The translations under genes were made by a program, and so were the position numbers. This document shows, piece by piece, positions 1 through 9,787 of a stretch of DNA of 64,000 nt. Location: NCBI RefSeq assembly GCF_014526325.1, contig NZ_JACNMJ010000001.1, positions 372,001 through 436,000 of the forward strand, written 5' to 3'. The notes under the pieces are model-generated. The model had not been told where the DNA came from. It did no database searches and saw only the letters and a program-made list of their open reading frames with translations. Source of the DNA: Psychroserpens algicola (GTDB taxonomy: Bacteria; Bacteroidota; Bacteroidia; Flavobacteriales; Flavobacteriaceae). How positions within the stretch are numbered: the first letter of the stretch is position 1; the number at the start of each line of letters is the position of its first letter.

Positions 1-2951
1 GGTATATCATAAGCTATAGAAACTGTTCTAAGTCTTGTTAATGATGCATCCAACCAATTATCTCTAGGATTAGTTCCTCCCGGAACTCCAAATGATGGTT
101 GGGTATCTGTATTATTTGGCGTATCTACGGTCCAATAATCTAAATCTTGCTCAAAGATTAACGGTGTTGAATTACTAAAAGTTTGGTTACTGAACAATCT
201 AGACGCATTTTGTGTACCATACAACTGCGCTGAAATACTAAACCCTTTGTATTGTGCGCCTAGAGTAAAGCCCCAAGTTCTTTGAGGTTGATTTGGATAA
301 CCGAAGGGTGCATTATCAAATTCAGAATTATAAATGCCGTCTCCATCAAAATCTACAAGACCATAATATCCAGGACGCACTGTACTTTGATTTTCATTTA
401 GAGGTGTTGAACTGTAAATATCGTCCCAACTTGTCAATATACCTGCAGGAATGCCTGAACTTCCTTGCCCAATACTGTAACCAGCTTCATTTAGATGAGC
501 AGCCCGTAAAGCTGGGTCATCTCTTACTATTACTTTATCTATAGCTTGCGTAAAATTAAAATCACCAGATAGAGTTAAACCGTTATCAAAAGTATATCTG
601 GAACCTAAAACAATCTCATAACCTCTTACCTCAACGACACCTCTATTAACATATGGATTTGCTGCCACAAAATCTGGTGTAGTTTGACTATTAGCAATTA
701 CAATTTTACTACGATCTTCTGCAAAATAGTCTAACTCTCCAGTTAACAAACCATTAAATAAATTAAACTCAGCACCTATGTTATACTTAACAGCTTCCTC
801 CCACTGAAGGTCTGGATTTCCAACGAGAGTTTCTCTGTAAAACGTGTAGGGTGAATTTCCTTGATAATCACTTGGCACTAAAAATGCAGAATCACCAGAC
901 TCCCATTGCGTAATGTAAGTCCATCTTGCTGCTTCATCAGTCGTGATAAAAGTATCATCACCAATAAGACCGTAAGACCCTCTAAACTTAAGTAAATTTA
1001 ACCAATCTACATTTTCCATAAAAGCTTCGTTTGAGACTGTCCAACCCAGTGCTATAGATGGAAATAAGTCGAAACGATATCCTGGACCAAATTGTTCAGA
1101 GCCATTGTATGCACCGTTAATATCTAAAAAGTATCTTGAGTCGTAATTATAAGTGGCTCTTCCTACCCAGTCTTCACGATATGTTGGAAAAGCGAAAATC
1201 CCAGTACCGCTTGCAGCCTCCTGTCTTCTCACTAAAAATAGACCTGTTATGTTATGCTTTTCATCAAAAGTTTTATTATAATTAAATGAAACATCATAAA
1301 CCATTCTTCGTCTTCGTCGGTTTTCCTCTACTTGAATATCTTCTAAAGTCCATGGTGGTTGAACATAACCAAATTGTGTATTATTATCTGGAATAAGTAA
1401 AATCTCTTCATCACCATCAAAAACCCTACTAATTACACCTCCATCAATTAAACGTTGCCTACTTCTCTGTGTATTATCTAGAGAAAATCGTCCTTGAAAC
1501 GACAATCCTTCAGTAATAAAGTCTAAATTTTGTTTTAATATAAAATCAGTATTGATTTGAAATTCTCTAAAAGTGTCATAACCCGAACCCGCTAAAGTAA
1601 TAAATGGGTTGTTATATACATTAAAGGGACTAAAAGGGGCTCCATACACACCATCTGGATACACAGGAGTGTAAAGCGTTGGTGCTATTAAGTAAAGTCC
1701 ATTAGTTACATTACCTAAGTTACCAGGATTCTCTCTAATACCATAAAAACCAGCTAGATTAACTGACAACTCAGTAGTTTTTGTAATGTTAAAATCAATA
1801 TTACTTCTAAAGTTAAATCTATCATATCGATACTCACCTAAATAGCCTCTTCCATTATCGTATCGTCCTCCATCAAAAATATCTTCTACTGTTTGAAAAG
1901 CTAAACTACCAAAATATTTAGCCGTTTTATTACCACCTCGCACAGACAAGTTAACTCTATAATCTTGTGCGTAATCTTTTAACAATTCATCTTCCCAATC
2001 AACATTAGGATAAATATAACTTTCTTGTAAACTGGAAGGGTTACGATATCTATCTATAATAGCTATTGGCGTATAATTATTCCATGTGTTTGGAGCTTGA
2101 GCTATTCCTCTTAAAATAGAACTATTTGCTTCTAATAAAGCATTGTAAGCATCTAATTTATTTGGCAATTGAGAAACGGTTTTAATGGTTGTATTAACAC
2201 TAAGCGACAGTTGCGCTTTTCCTGTTTGACCTCGCTTAGTGGTAATTAAAATTACCCCATTAGCGCCTTCTACACCAAAAACTGCCGTTGCAGAAGCATC
2301 TTTAAGCACTGATAAATTTTCAATATCGTTCATATCTATGTCGGACATTGACCTCTTAACACCATCCACAAGCACAAGAGGATCACCATTACCATTCCAT
2401 GAACTTCGACCACGAATAAAAATCCTAATATTGTCTTCACCAGGAACACCACTACCTTGTATAGCCGTAACACCTGGTAAATTTCCTTGTAATGCTTGTT
2501 CAACATTAGATGTACCAAGTGTCCTTTCCATCAAATCCTTACCTTTTATCTGCGTAATAGCAGCTACTACGCTTTCTTTTTTCTGAGTACCATAACCAAC
2601 AATGACTACCTCATCTAGACTTGCAACATCCTCTTCTAGGACTACATCGATGGTCGTTCTACCATTAACTTGAATCTCCTGAGTTTTAAAACCTAAATAA
2701 GAAAACACTAAAATTTCTTCACCCAAGGTTAATTCAAAAGAATATTTTCCATCAAAATCTGTTGATGCACCAGTAGAAGTTCCTTTTTGTATTACACTTA
2801 CTCCTGGTATTGGTATTCCTTCAGCATCTGTCACAACACCAGAAACCCTATTTTGAGCCTCCAAATTAATTGTTGTAAAGCTGGAAAACACTATTGCCAG
2901 TAATAATGCTAACCCAGAAACAGGAAATTGTTTTTTTAATTTTTGTTTCAT
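1..2951 (-). CDS. SusC/RagA-type TonB-dependent outer-membrane receptor (3' end cut off by the window)
   Basis: The reading frame is open on the minus strand from an ATG at 2951 to the window edge, giving about 983 codons without a stop. It starts with a signal peptide (residues ~1-32, ending in LEAQ). A carboxypeptidase-regulatory-like beta domain follows (VSGVVTDAEGIPIPGVSV, ~35-115), then the plug with the Bacteroidota SusC signatures DEVVIVGYGTQKKE and QALQGNLPGV, then barrel sequence rich in aromatic strand ends. The family imports oligosaccharides across the outer membrane together with a SusD lipoprotein, whose gene would be expected just left of the window. The substrate cannot be read from this gene. 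The shared upstream element at 3072 and the downstream uronate and xylose genes suggest a xylose- or uronate-containing glycan (inference). Confidence 0.93.
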   Translation of the reverse strand, partial: MKQKLKKQFPVSGLALLLAIVFSSFTTINLEAQNRVSGVVTDAEGIPIPGVSVIQKGTSTGASTDFDGKYSFELTLGEEILVFSYLGFKTQEIQVNGRTTIDVVLEEDVASLDEVVIVGYGTQKKESVVAAITQIKGKDLMERTLGTSNVEQALQGNLPGVTAIQGSGVPGEDNIRIFIRGRSSWNGNGDPLVLVDGVKRSMSDIDMNDIENLSVLKDASATAVFGVEGANGVILITTKRGQTGKAQLSLSVNTTIKTVSQLPNKLDAYNALLEANSSILRGIAQAPNTWNNYTPIAIIDRYRNPSSLQESYIYPNVDWEDELLKDYAQDYRVNLSVRGGNKTAKYFGSLAFQTVEDIFDGGRYDNGRGYLGEYRYDRFNFRSNIDFNITKTTELSVNLAGFYGIRENPGNLGNVTNGLYLIAPTLYTPVYPDGVYGAPFSPFNVYNNPFITLAGSGYDTFREFQINTDFILKQNLDFITEGLSFQGRFSLDNTQRSRQRLIDGGVISRVFDGDEEILLIPDNNTQFGYVQPPWTLEDIQVEENRRRRRMVYDVSFNYNKTFDEKHNITGLFLVRRQEAASGTGIFAFPTYREDWVGRATYNYDSRYFLDINGAYNGSEQFGPGYRFDLFPSIALGWTVSNEAFMENVDWLNLLKFRGSYGLIGDDTFITTDEAARWTYITQWESGDSAFLVPSDYQGNSPYTFYRETLVGNPDLQWEEAVKYNIGAEFNLFNGLLTGELDYFAEDRSKIVIANSQTTPDFVAANPYVNRGVVEVRGYEIVLGSRYTFDNGLTLSGDFNFTQAIDKVIVRDDPALRAAHLNEAGYSIGQGSSGIPAGILTSWDDIYSSTPLNENQSTVRPGYYGLVDFDGDGIYNSEFDNAPFGYPNQPQRTWGFTLGAQYKGFSISAQLYGTQNASRLFSNQTFSNSTPLIFEQDLDYWTVDTPNNTDTQPSFGVPGGTNPRDNWLDASLTRLRTVSIAYDI

Positions 2952-3071
2952 ATTCAGTTTAAGTTTCAACATATAGTTAGTAATAAATTTATCAAAATAC
3001 TTAAACTTTAGTGCGTCAAAGTCAAATCATAATGATATGTTAACAATATTAAAAATAACATTATATAACTG

Positions 3072-3088
3072 TATCCTGTACTATGCTG
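3072..3088 (-). promoter_or_regulatory. Candidate operator of the sugar/uronate regulon, upstream of susC
   Basis: The plus strand reads TATCCTGTACTATGCTG. Read toward susC it is CAGCATAGTACAGGATA. It differs by one base from the copy upstream of xylB (8198-8214), and the core lies exactly the same distance (122 nt) from the start codon as in that copy. Related copies lie at 8287, 20938 and 21076. The binding protein is not identifiable in this window. Confidence 0.6.
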
Positions 3089-3395
3089 CCAAGCGTATTT
3101 TTTATATAGGTTCTGATTAAATTTAACATTTTTATGCTTTAGATTATTTTGATTGACCAGGTGAGTTTCTAAAATTTACGCTACAACTGCTATTTTTAAT
3201 TATTTTACACTAAAATTTAAATCATTTTTCAGGGTTTTTAGTATCATTATTAACACTAAAAATTAACAACACCATGTTCTAAGATTAAAAAAATGCTATG
3301 ATTAATATTGTTGTCATTTTAATCTATTACAGAAATTAATTTAAAATAGATTTATATCATTTGAATAATTTATGATCTGATTTCTCCCAGAGAAT

Positions 3396-3533
3396 TTACA
3401 TTTCTTCTAGAGTTTTCTCTTTTATTTCAGGTACAAATTTCCAAACAAAAATTATAGCAAATAAAGACATCAAACCATAAGTCCAATAGGTAAATCCATA
3501 ATTAAACTGCTCAGTCAAGTAGCTTTTCGTCCA
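3396..3533 (-). pseudogene. C-terminal relic of a XylE-type MFS xylose permease
   Basis: Forty-five codons on the minus strand run into a TAA at 3396-3398. They read as the last transmembrane helix and tail of a sugar-porter MFS protein: a YGFTYWTYGLM segment, a hydrophobic stretch, then KFVPEIKEKTLEEM. E. coli XylE ends its core with the comparable KFVPETKGKTLEELE. An in-frame TGA at 3534-3536 and the lack of any upstream homologous sequence before the symporter stop (3592) show that about 90% of the gene is missing. The relic directly follows the xylB-xylA-symporter genes in the same direction, the position where a xylose permease would be expected. It was probably displaced by the sodium symporter gene (inference). 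Confidence 0.8.
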
Positions 3534-3591
3534 TCATTGGGAATATTAACTACCTAATAACTCGAGGAAAACTCACAATTCATTATATAAA

Positions 3592-5178
3592 TTAGCTAAA
3601 AATAAAATAGGTAGATATTACAATAGCACATATTATTAAACCTACTACTTTAACATGTTTCCAAGGGGTTACATCAACTTGCTGTGTATATTCTTGCACA
3701 TAATCTGTTCCTCTTGGTTTTAATTTACCAATAATCAGCATCAATATTACAGTTAAAACAAATGCTGCGAATTGAAAATGTAGAAAGTGAGGTAAATCCA
3801 TTTCTAAACCTTTTGATAAAATAATATAGGTAACGTAAAATGTAAAAGCGAATATAATACCTGCCTTCGCAGCAATTGCCGGCACTCTTTTTGTTAAGAC
3901 ACCAACAATAATAACTGTTAAAATTGGCACACTATAAGCACCGTTTACAGTTTGTAAATATCCGAAAAGTCCGTCTGAAGCATAGTATAAAAAAGGCGCT
4001 ACAAACATAGAAAATACTGCCAAAAATATTCCAAAACGTTTTCCTACAGTAACTACTTTTTTATCTTTAGCTTCTTTATTAATATATTGTTTATAAATAT
4101 CAACACCGAATAAAGTGACACAACTATTTAAAGCAGAATTAAATGAACTTAAAATAGCCCCAAACATTACTGCTGCAAAAAAACCGATTAAATATGTAGG
4201 TAACACCTCTGCAACCAACCTTGGATACGCCACATCATTATTCGCCAATACTTCTCCTCCCCATTTATGGTAAGCAATAATACCAGGAAGCACTACTATT
4301 ATTGGCCCTAATATTTTTATAACTGCGGCTAAGGTCAAACCTTTTTGTCCTTCTGCTAAATTTTTAGCACCTAAAGCGCGTTGTATAATTTGTTGATTAG
4401 TTCCCCAATAAAATAGTTGAACTAGCATCATTCCTGTAAAAATGGTTACAAAAGGAATTGAAGACTCTGCACCTCCAATTGCGTCTAATTTTTCCGGATA
4501 TTCGCTTGTTAATTTTGATAAACCTCCAAAAAAACTACCATCATCACTAATAGACATCAATCCGAAAAAAGGAATTAGCAATCCACCAATCAATAAACCA
4601 ATAGCATTTATAGTATCCGATACTGCGACGGCTTTTAGTCCACCAAAAATGGCATAAATAGAACCTATGACACCAATACTTATGACACAAATCCAAATAG
4701 ATTGCCATTCAGTTACTCCCAATAATTCTGGAAGGTTAAACATGCCACTAATACCTAAAGAACCAGAGTATAAAACGATTGGCAACAGAACAATTGCATA
4801 ACCAGATAAAAATAAACCAGATGTCATTGCTTTTGTAGTGACATCAAAACGCCGTTCTAAATATGTTGGTATGGTAGAAATACCACCTTTTAAATAGCGA
4901 GGTAATAGATATATAGCTGTAATTACCATAGCAATTGCAGCTAAAGTTTCCCAAGCCATTACTAAAATACCATCTGCATATGCGCTACCGTTAAGCCCAA
5001 CAATTTGTTCTGTAGATAAATTTGTAAGCAGTAATGAACCTGCTATAACGGTTGCTGTTAAACTTCTCCCTCCAAGAAAATAACCATCTGAAGTATTTTC
5101 GTTTGTTTTTCGTGTAGATAAATAAGCAATAATAGCTACAAGTAAGGTAAAGCCTACAAATGAAATAATTCCTAACAT
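3592..5178 (-). CDS. Sodium/sugar symporter, SSS (SGLT-like) family
   Basis: The 528-aa protein is almost entirely hydrophobic, with about 13-14 membrane segments. The family signature region is clear: GGRSL at residues 36-40, then NLSTEQIVGLNGSAYADG (53-70), and GGISTIPTYLERRF in the next loop. These parallel the corresponding segments of Vibrio vSGLT, including the SxEQ sequence in the first unwound core helix. The gene lies 66 nt downstream of xylA in the same direction, so D-xylose is the most likely substrate, though glucose or galactose cannot be excluded. It is the last gene of the xylB-xylA-symporter unit and is followed by a relic of a different, proton-type xylose permease. Confidence 0.88.
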   Translation of the reverse strand: MLGIISFVGFTLLVAIIAYLSTRKTNENTSDGYFLGGRSLTATVIAGSLLLTNLSTEQIVGLNGSAYADGILVMAWETLAAIAMVITAIYLLPRYLKGGISTIPTYLERRFDVTTKAMTSGLFLSGYAIVLLPIVLYSGSLGISGMFNLPELLGVTEWQSIWICVISIGVIGSIYAIFGGLKAVAVSDTINAIGLLIGGLLIPFFGLMSISDDGSFFGGLSKLTSEYPEKLDAIGGAESSIPFVTIFTGMMLVQLFYWGTNQQIIQRALGAKNLAEGQKGLTLAAVIKILGPIIVVLPGIIAYHKWGGEVLANNDVAYPRLVAEVLPTYLIGFFAAVMFGAILSSFNSALNSCVTLFGVDIYKQYINKEAKDKKVVTVGKRFGIFLAVFSMFVAPFLYYASDGLFGYLQTVNGAYSVPILTVIIVGVLTKRVPAIAAKAGIIFAFTFYVTYIILSKGLEMDLPHFLHFQFAAFVLTVILMLIIGKLKPRGTDYVQEYTQQVDVTPWKHVKVVGLIICAIVISTYFIFS

Positions 5179-5244
5179 ATTTCGTTTAGTTTTAGTTGAT
5201 ATGAAAATTCCATGGCGTAATGATTACCATAAAGGAATTATTTT

Positions 5245-6570
5245 TTATATATATTGATTAATGATATTCTCAAACAATTCTTGCTTACCACTTTGTAAAC
5301 TTAATTCTCCGTTTTCTTGAGCAACTTTGTATAAGTCTTGTAGTGATAATTTACCATTTTCAAAATCTTTTCCTTTACCAGAATCAAAAGACGCATAGCG
5401 TTCTGTTCTTAATTTCTCATAAGGAGAAGATGTGATAATCTTATCGGCAATTAACAAAGCTCTTGCAAAGGTATCTGCTCCACCAATATGCGCAAGGAAT
5501 ACATCTTCCATATCAGTTGAATTTCTCCTGATTTTTGCATCAAAATTAATTCCTCCTCCTTGTAGTCCGCCAGCTTTTAAGAATACCAACATGGCTTCAG
5601 TTGTTTCTTGGATATTGTTAGGGAATTGATCTGTGTCCCAACCATTTTGGTAATCACCTCTGTTAGCATCTATACTTCCTAACATGCCTGCTTTAGCAGC
5701 AACTGCTAATTCGTGCTGCATTGTATGTTGTGCCAAAGTAGCATGATTGACTTCAATATTCATTTTGAAATCTTTATCTAAACCATATTCTTTTAAGAAA
5801 CCAATTGCTGTGGCTGAATCAAAATCGTATTGATGCTTCATTGGTTCCATTGGTTTAGGCTCGATAAAGAAAGTTCCTTTAAAACCTTGTGCTCTTGCAT
5901 AATCTCTTGCCATTGTTAAAAATTGAGCCATATGATCTAACTCACGCCCCATGTCTGTATTTAAGAGCGACATATAACCTTCACGTCCTCCCCAAAACAC
6001 ATAGTTTTCACCACCTAATTTAATGGTGGCATCTAAGGCTAATTTTACTTGACCTCCTGCTCTTGCAACCACATCAAAATCAGGATTGGTTGACGCACCA
6101 TTCATATAACGTGGATTAGAAAAACAGTTGGCTGTTCCCCAAAGTAATTTAATGCCAGATTCTTCCTGTTTATATTTTATGTAATCTGTAATTGCAGCCA
6201 ATCTTTCTTCAGATTCTGTAAATGTTGATCCTTCTTGAATTAAATCAAAATCATGAAAACAGAAATAATCAAATCCCATTTTGCTTATAAATTCAAAAGC
6301 AGCATCTGCTTTGTCTTTAGCTGCTTGCACTGGGTCTGATGATTGATCCCAAGCAAAATTTTGTGTTCCTGGACCAAATGGGTCTCCTCCTTGCCCACAG
6401 AAGGTGTGCCAATAGGCTATGGCGAATTTAAAATGCTCACGCATCGTTTTGCCAGCAACAACTTGTTCTGGATTATAATATTTAAACGCCAAAGGATTGT
6501 CGGATGCTTTACCTTCAAATTTAACTTCTCCTATTCCTTTATAATATTCTTTTTGTCCTATAATTGCCAT
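5245..6570 (-). CDS. xylA: Xylose isomerase
   Basis: The enzyme isomerises D-xylose to D-xylulose in the cytoplasm. The 441-aa length is that of the class II (E. coli-like) enzymes. Catalytic and metal residues are in place: H106 and D109 (CFHDFDL), E237 and K239 (FIEPKP) and H246 (MKHQYDFD). The late substrate/metal segment [12 protein letters not shown] and the C-terminal [15 protein letters not shown] are also present. It lies 16 nt downstream of xylB, so the two are co-transcribed. The symporter follows. Confidence 0.97.
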   Translation of the reverse strand: MAIIGQKEYYKGIGEVKFEGKASDNPLAFKYYNPEQVVAGKTMREHFKFAIAYWHTFCGQGGDPFGPGTQNFAWDQSSDPVQAAKDKADAAFEFISKMGFDYFCFHDFDLIQEGSTFTESEERLAAITDYIKYKQEESGIKLLWGTANCFSNPRYMNGASTNPDFDVVARAGGQVKLALDATIKLGGENYVFWGGREGYMSLLNTDMGRELDHMAQFLTMARDYARAQGFKGTFFIEPKPMEPMKHQYDFDSATAIGFLKEYGLDKDFKMNIEVNHATLAQHTMQHELAVAAKAGMLGSIDANRGDYQNGWDTDQFPNNIQETTEAMLVFLKAGGLQGGGINFDAKIRRNSTDMEDVFLAHIGGADTFARALLIADKIITSSPYEKLRTERYASFDSGKGKDFENGKLSLQDLYKVAQENGELSLQSGKQELFENIINQYI

Positions 6571-6586
6571 TATTACTTGTTATGTG

Positions 6587-8077
6587 TTATACTTTATTTA
6601 ATATGAGTTCTAATTCTTTTTTCCAGTTATTGTAAGCTTCCTGATAAGGTGTCTTGTCTTTTAAAGGCGTAAATGTCATTACATAGTCATTATCCATAAT
6701 TACTTTTCCGAAGGCTTCAAAATCATCGTTATGTAAATTTACTGCTCTAGCTGCTCCAATAGCACCTGTTGTATTGTAAATTTCTATGTCTTGCGTTATT
6801 AAAGTCGCTACAGTATTTGAAAATATTTCTGAACGAAATAAATTATCGTTTCCGGCTCTAATGACACTTGGTTCAATCCCATCTGATATCATTATTTCCA
6901 TACCATACACAAATGAAAACGCTATCCCTTCTAAAGCCGCTCTACATAAATGACTTTTATGATGGTTGTTTAAATTCATATTTACAATACGTGTCCCTAT
7001 GTCTTTATTGTTAAGCATGCGCTCTGCACCATTTCCAAAGGGAATTAAACACACGCCGTCTGAACCTATTGAAATTTCTGATGCCAAATTATTCATCTCT
7101 TCATACGAACTAACCGACAGATTATTTAAAAGCCAACGGTACTGAATACCTGCACCATTGACACATAAAAGTTTCCCTATTCTTGCCTCACCATCTTTTT
7201 TATAATTGACATGTGCAAAGTTGTTAACACGTGCACTTTCTTTCACCGACAAACTATTTGTAACCGCATAAACAACGCCAGAAGTTCCACCAGTTGCTGC
7301 TACTTCGCCAGGATAAAATACGTTTAGCGATAAGGCGTTATTGGGCTGGTCGCCAGCTCTGTAATAAATTGGTGTACCTGCTTCCAATCCGCTTTCGGTT
7401 TCACCTTTTTCATCTACAACAGATTGTATACCAAAAGTTTCAACAATATCTGGAACTAATGCTTTGTCTACACCGTAATAATCTATTAGAAAATCTGCTA
7501 TACTATCATTTTTAAAATCCCAGAAGATACCTTCTGATAATCCTGATATGGTTGTGTTAATTGTATTAGAAAATTTATAGGCGATATAATCGCCAGGTAG
7601 CATAAATTTATAAATGCGCTTGTAAATATCTGGTTCATTATCTTTTACCCATTTTAATTTTGAGGCGGTAAAATTTGCTGGTGAGTTTAATAATTGGGAT
7701 GAACATTTGTCACTACCTATTTCATTAAATGCTTTGTTTCCAATTTCCACAGCTCTACTATCGCACCATATAATACTTTGACGTAAAGGATTGCCAGCTT
7801 TATCAATTAAAACGAGTCCATGCATTTGATAAGATATTCCAATGCCTTTAATTTGTGTTCTACTAATATTATGTTGCTTTTTTAGACGCTTAATAGCATT
7901 ACATATATGAAACCACCATTCGTCTGGATTTTGTTCTGCCCAACCATTTTTTTGAGCAAACATGCCCATTTCTTTCTCAGGTTCTTGCACAACACCTATA
8001 CTTTTACCTGATTCAACTTCTACTAATGCTGCTTTAATTGAGGAACTTCCAATATCTAATCCTAAGTTATAATTCAT
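6587..8077 (-). CDS. xylB: Xylulokinase (FGGY family)
   Basis: The enzyme phosphorylates D-xylulose to D-xylulose 5-phosphate. The 496-aa protein has the N-terminal actin-fold phosphate loop GLDIGSSSIKAAL (residues 6-18), the substrate-binding YQMHG (83-87) and the catalytic aspartate D243 in YRAGDQPNNALSLN. A C-terminal GGTSGVV adenosine-binding stretch also fits FGGY kinases. It is the first gene of a three-gene xylose unit. The candidate operator at 8198 lies 122 nt upstream of its ATG, at the same spacing as in front of susC. Confidence 0.95.
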   Translation of the reverse strand: MNYNLGLDIGSSSIKAALVEVESGKSIGVVQEPEKEMGMFAQKNGWAEQNPDEWWFHICNAIKRLKKQHNISRTQIKGIGISYQMHGLVLIDKAGNPLRQSIIWCDSRAVEIGNKAFNEIGSDKCSSQLLNSPANFTASKLKWVKDNEPDIYKRIYKFMLPGDYIAYKFSNTINTTISGLSEGIFWDFKNDSIADFLIDYYGVDKALVPDIVETFGIQSVVDEKGETESGLEAGTPIYYRAGDQPNNALSLNVFYPGEVAATGGTSGVVYAVTNSLSVKESARVNNFAHVNYKKDGEARIGKLLCVNGAGIQYRWLLNNLSVSSYEEMNNLASEISIGSDGVCLIPFGNGAERMLNNKDIGTRIVNMNLNNHHKSHLCRAALEGIAFSFVYGMEIMISDGIEPSVIRAGNDNLFRSEIFSNTVATLITQDIEIYNTTGAIGAARAVNLHNDDFEAFGKVIMDNDYVMTFTPLKDKTPYQEAYNNWKKELELILNKV

Positions 8078-8197
8078 TTATAATTAACCTCTTAATATCA
8101 TTTATTAGTTTTTTAAACGCTTTACAAACCCAATATATGGCTTCACTATTCGCCAAAATATTTTGAAGAACAATGTACTTTTGTTAGTACGATATCA

Positions 8198-8214
8198 TAT
8201 CCTGTACTGTGCTG
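8198..8214 (-). promoter_or_regulatory. Candidate operator upstream of xylB
   Basis: The plus strand reads TATCCTGTACTGTGCTG, or CAGCACAGTACAGGATA read toward xylB. It matches the susC copy (3072) in 16 of 17 bases and at identical distance from the start codon. It sits in the 302-bp divergent xylB/uxaC gap, which holds no gene. Confidence 0.65.
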
Positions 8215-8286
8215 TATTTTGAATATTACTTGTATTCTACTTTGCGAAACCCCTTAAAATTAATTAAAATCTAACACTAATCAGTA

Positions 8287-8302
8287 TAGCACAGGACGGA
8301 TA
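8287..8302 (+). promoter_or_regulatory. Candidate operator upstream of uxaC
   Basis: The sequence TAGCACAGGACGGATA is the second copy in this divergent gap. It points toward uxaC, with its ACAGGA core 83 nt from the ATG. It is less well conserved than the xylB copy (GACG in place of GATA). Confidence 0.5.
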
Positions 8303-8379
8303 ATATTTAAAACTAAATTATTTTGGTTCATTAAACGATTTCTTTTTAAAACACAGTAAATTGGTTAAAAATATATAAA

Positions 8380-9786
8380 ATGAAAACTTTTATAAACGAC
8401 GATTTTCTATTACAAAGTGACTTTGCAAAAACACTTTACCATAATTATGCAAAACCACTTCCAATAATCGATTATCACAACCATTTATCACCACAACAAA
8501 TTGCCGAAAACACTAAGTTTGAAAATATAACACAAGTTTGGTTATACGGCGACCATTATAAATGGCGCGCTATGCGAGCTTATGGAGTCAATGAAAAATA
8601 CATTACAGGAAATGCTTCAGATAAAGATAAATTTCTAAAATGGTCAGAAGTAGTACCTTACACTTTAAGGAACCCTTTGTATCACTGGACACATTTAGAA
8701 CTACAACGTTATTTTGGAATAAAAGATCTGTTAACACCCGAAAATGCTGAAAGTATTTACAATACAACTTCAGAACTACTAAAAAAATCGAGCCATACAA
8801 CTTGCGGATTATTAGAACAACAAAATATTGAATCGCTCTGCACGACAGATGATCCTGTAGATGATTTAAAGCATCATGAAGATATAGCAAATAGTGATGA
8901 GAAGATTAATGTATTTCCTACGTTTAGACCAGATAAGGCTTATGCTGTAGAAGATGAAAAAGCTTATGCAGAATACATTAAAAAATTAGAAAAAGAAATC
9001 GGTTTTTCTATTAAAACCTATGATGACTTATTAACTGCCCTAGAAAACAGAATAAACTATTTTGATTTACGTGGTTGTAAACTTTCTGACCATGGTTTGG
9101 AACAATTACATTTCTTTTCAAACAAAAAGTATAACATTTCAACCTTATTTACGTCTGTTATATCTGGTAAAAAATTAACTAAAGAAGAAGCGCAGTTTTT
9201 TAGAGCAGAAACACTACTTGCCTTAGGTAAATTCTATCATAAAAAAGGTTGGACGCAACAATTACATTTGGGTCCGATTAGAAATAACAATAAACGATTA
9301 TTAAAAGAATTAGGACCAGATACTGGCTTTGATTCGATTGGCGATTTTTCGCAAGCTGTTGGCTTAAGTGGTTTTTTAAATGCTTTAGATAGTTCAAATC
9401 AGCTTACAAAAACTATTGTGTACAATTTAAATCCTGCAGATAATGAAGTGTTTGCCACCATGGTTGGTAACTTTAACGATGGAAGTGTAAAAGGTAAAGT
9501 TCAGTTTGGTGCCGCTTGGTGGTTTTTAGACCAAAAAGATGGTATGGAAAAACAATTAAATACGCTTTCTAACCAAGGTCTATTAAGTTGTTTTGTAGGT
9601 ATGCTGACCGATTCTCGTAGTTTCTTATCCTTCCCAAGGCACGAATATTTTAGACGAATTTTATGTGATTTAATTGCGACTGATGTGGTTAACGGAGAAT
9701 TACCAAATGACGAAAAATGGTTAGGAAAAATAGTCAGTGATATTTGCTATTACAATGCAAAAACATATTTCAATTTTAAAGGTTAA
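8380..9786 (+). CDS. uxaC: Glucuronate isomerase
   Basis: The enzyme converts D-glucuronate to D-fructuronate (or galacturonate to tagaturonate), the first cytoplasmic step of the hexuronate isomerase pathway. The 468-aa length is typical. The amidohydrolase-fold metal site DYHNHLSP (D31, H33, H35) opens the protein. LHLGPIRNNNKRLL and AAWWFLDQKDGMEKQLNTLS are characteristic of the family. Its partners uxuB and uxuA lie about 9 kb away on the other strand. It heads a plus-strand unit with the oxidoreductase (1-nt gap) and probably galK-galT. Confidence 0.96.
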   Translation: MKTFINDDFLLQSDFAKTLYHNYAKPLPIIDYHNHLSPQQIAENTKFENITQVWLYGDHYKWRAMRAYGVNEKYITGNASDKDKFLKWSEVVPYTLRNPLYHWTHLELQRYFGIKDLLTPENAESIYNTTSELLKKSSHTTCGLLEQQNIESLCTTDDPVDDLKHHEDIANSDEKINVFPTFRPDKAYAVEDEKAYAEYIKKLEKEIGFSIKTYDDLLTALENRINYFDLRGCKLSDHGLEQLHFFSNKKYNISTLFTSVISGKKLTKEEAQFFRAETLLALGKFYHKKGWTQQLHLGPIRNNNKRLLKELGPDTGFDSIGDFSQAVGLSGFLNALDSSNQLTKTIVYNLNPADNEVFATMVGNFNDGSVKGKVQFGAAWWFLDQKDGMEKQLNTLSNQGLLSCFVGMLTDSRSFLSFPRHEYFRRILCDLIATDVVNGELPNDEKWLGKIVSDICYYNAKTYFNFKG

Positions 9787-9787
9787 A

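Noticed and set aside
2239-2586. Plus-strand frame of 115 codons inside the SusC region
   Set aside because: It is antisense to the conserved SusC plug sequence and has no homology-like features; a shadow frame.
3396-3533. The XylE-like segment as a functional small gene
   Set aside because: It has no start codon or ribosome-binding context and contains only the end of a 12-helix transporter.
9737-9787. Upstream extension of the Gfo/Idh/MocA gene into uxaC
   Set aside because: The added 17 residues are the out-of-frame end of uxaC; the ATG at 9788 places the Rossmann motif at the usual distance from the N-terminus.
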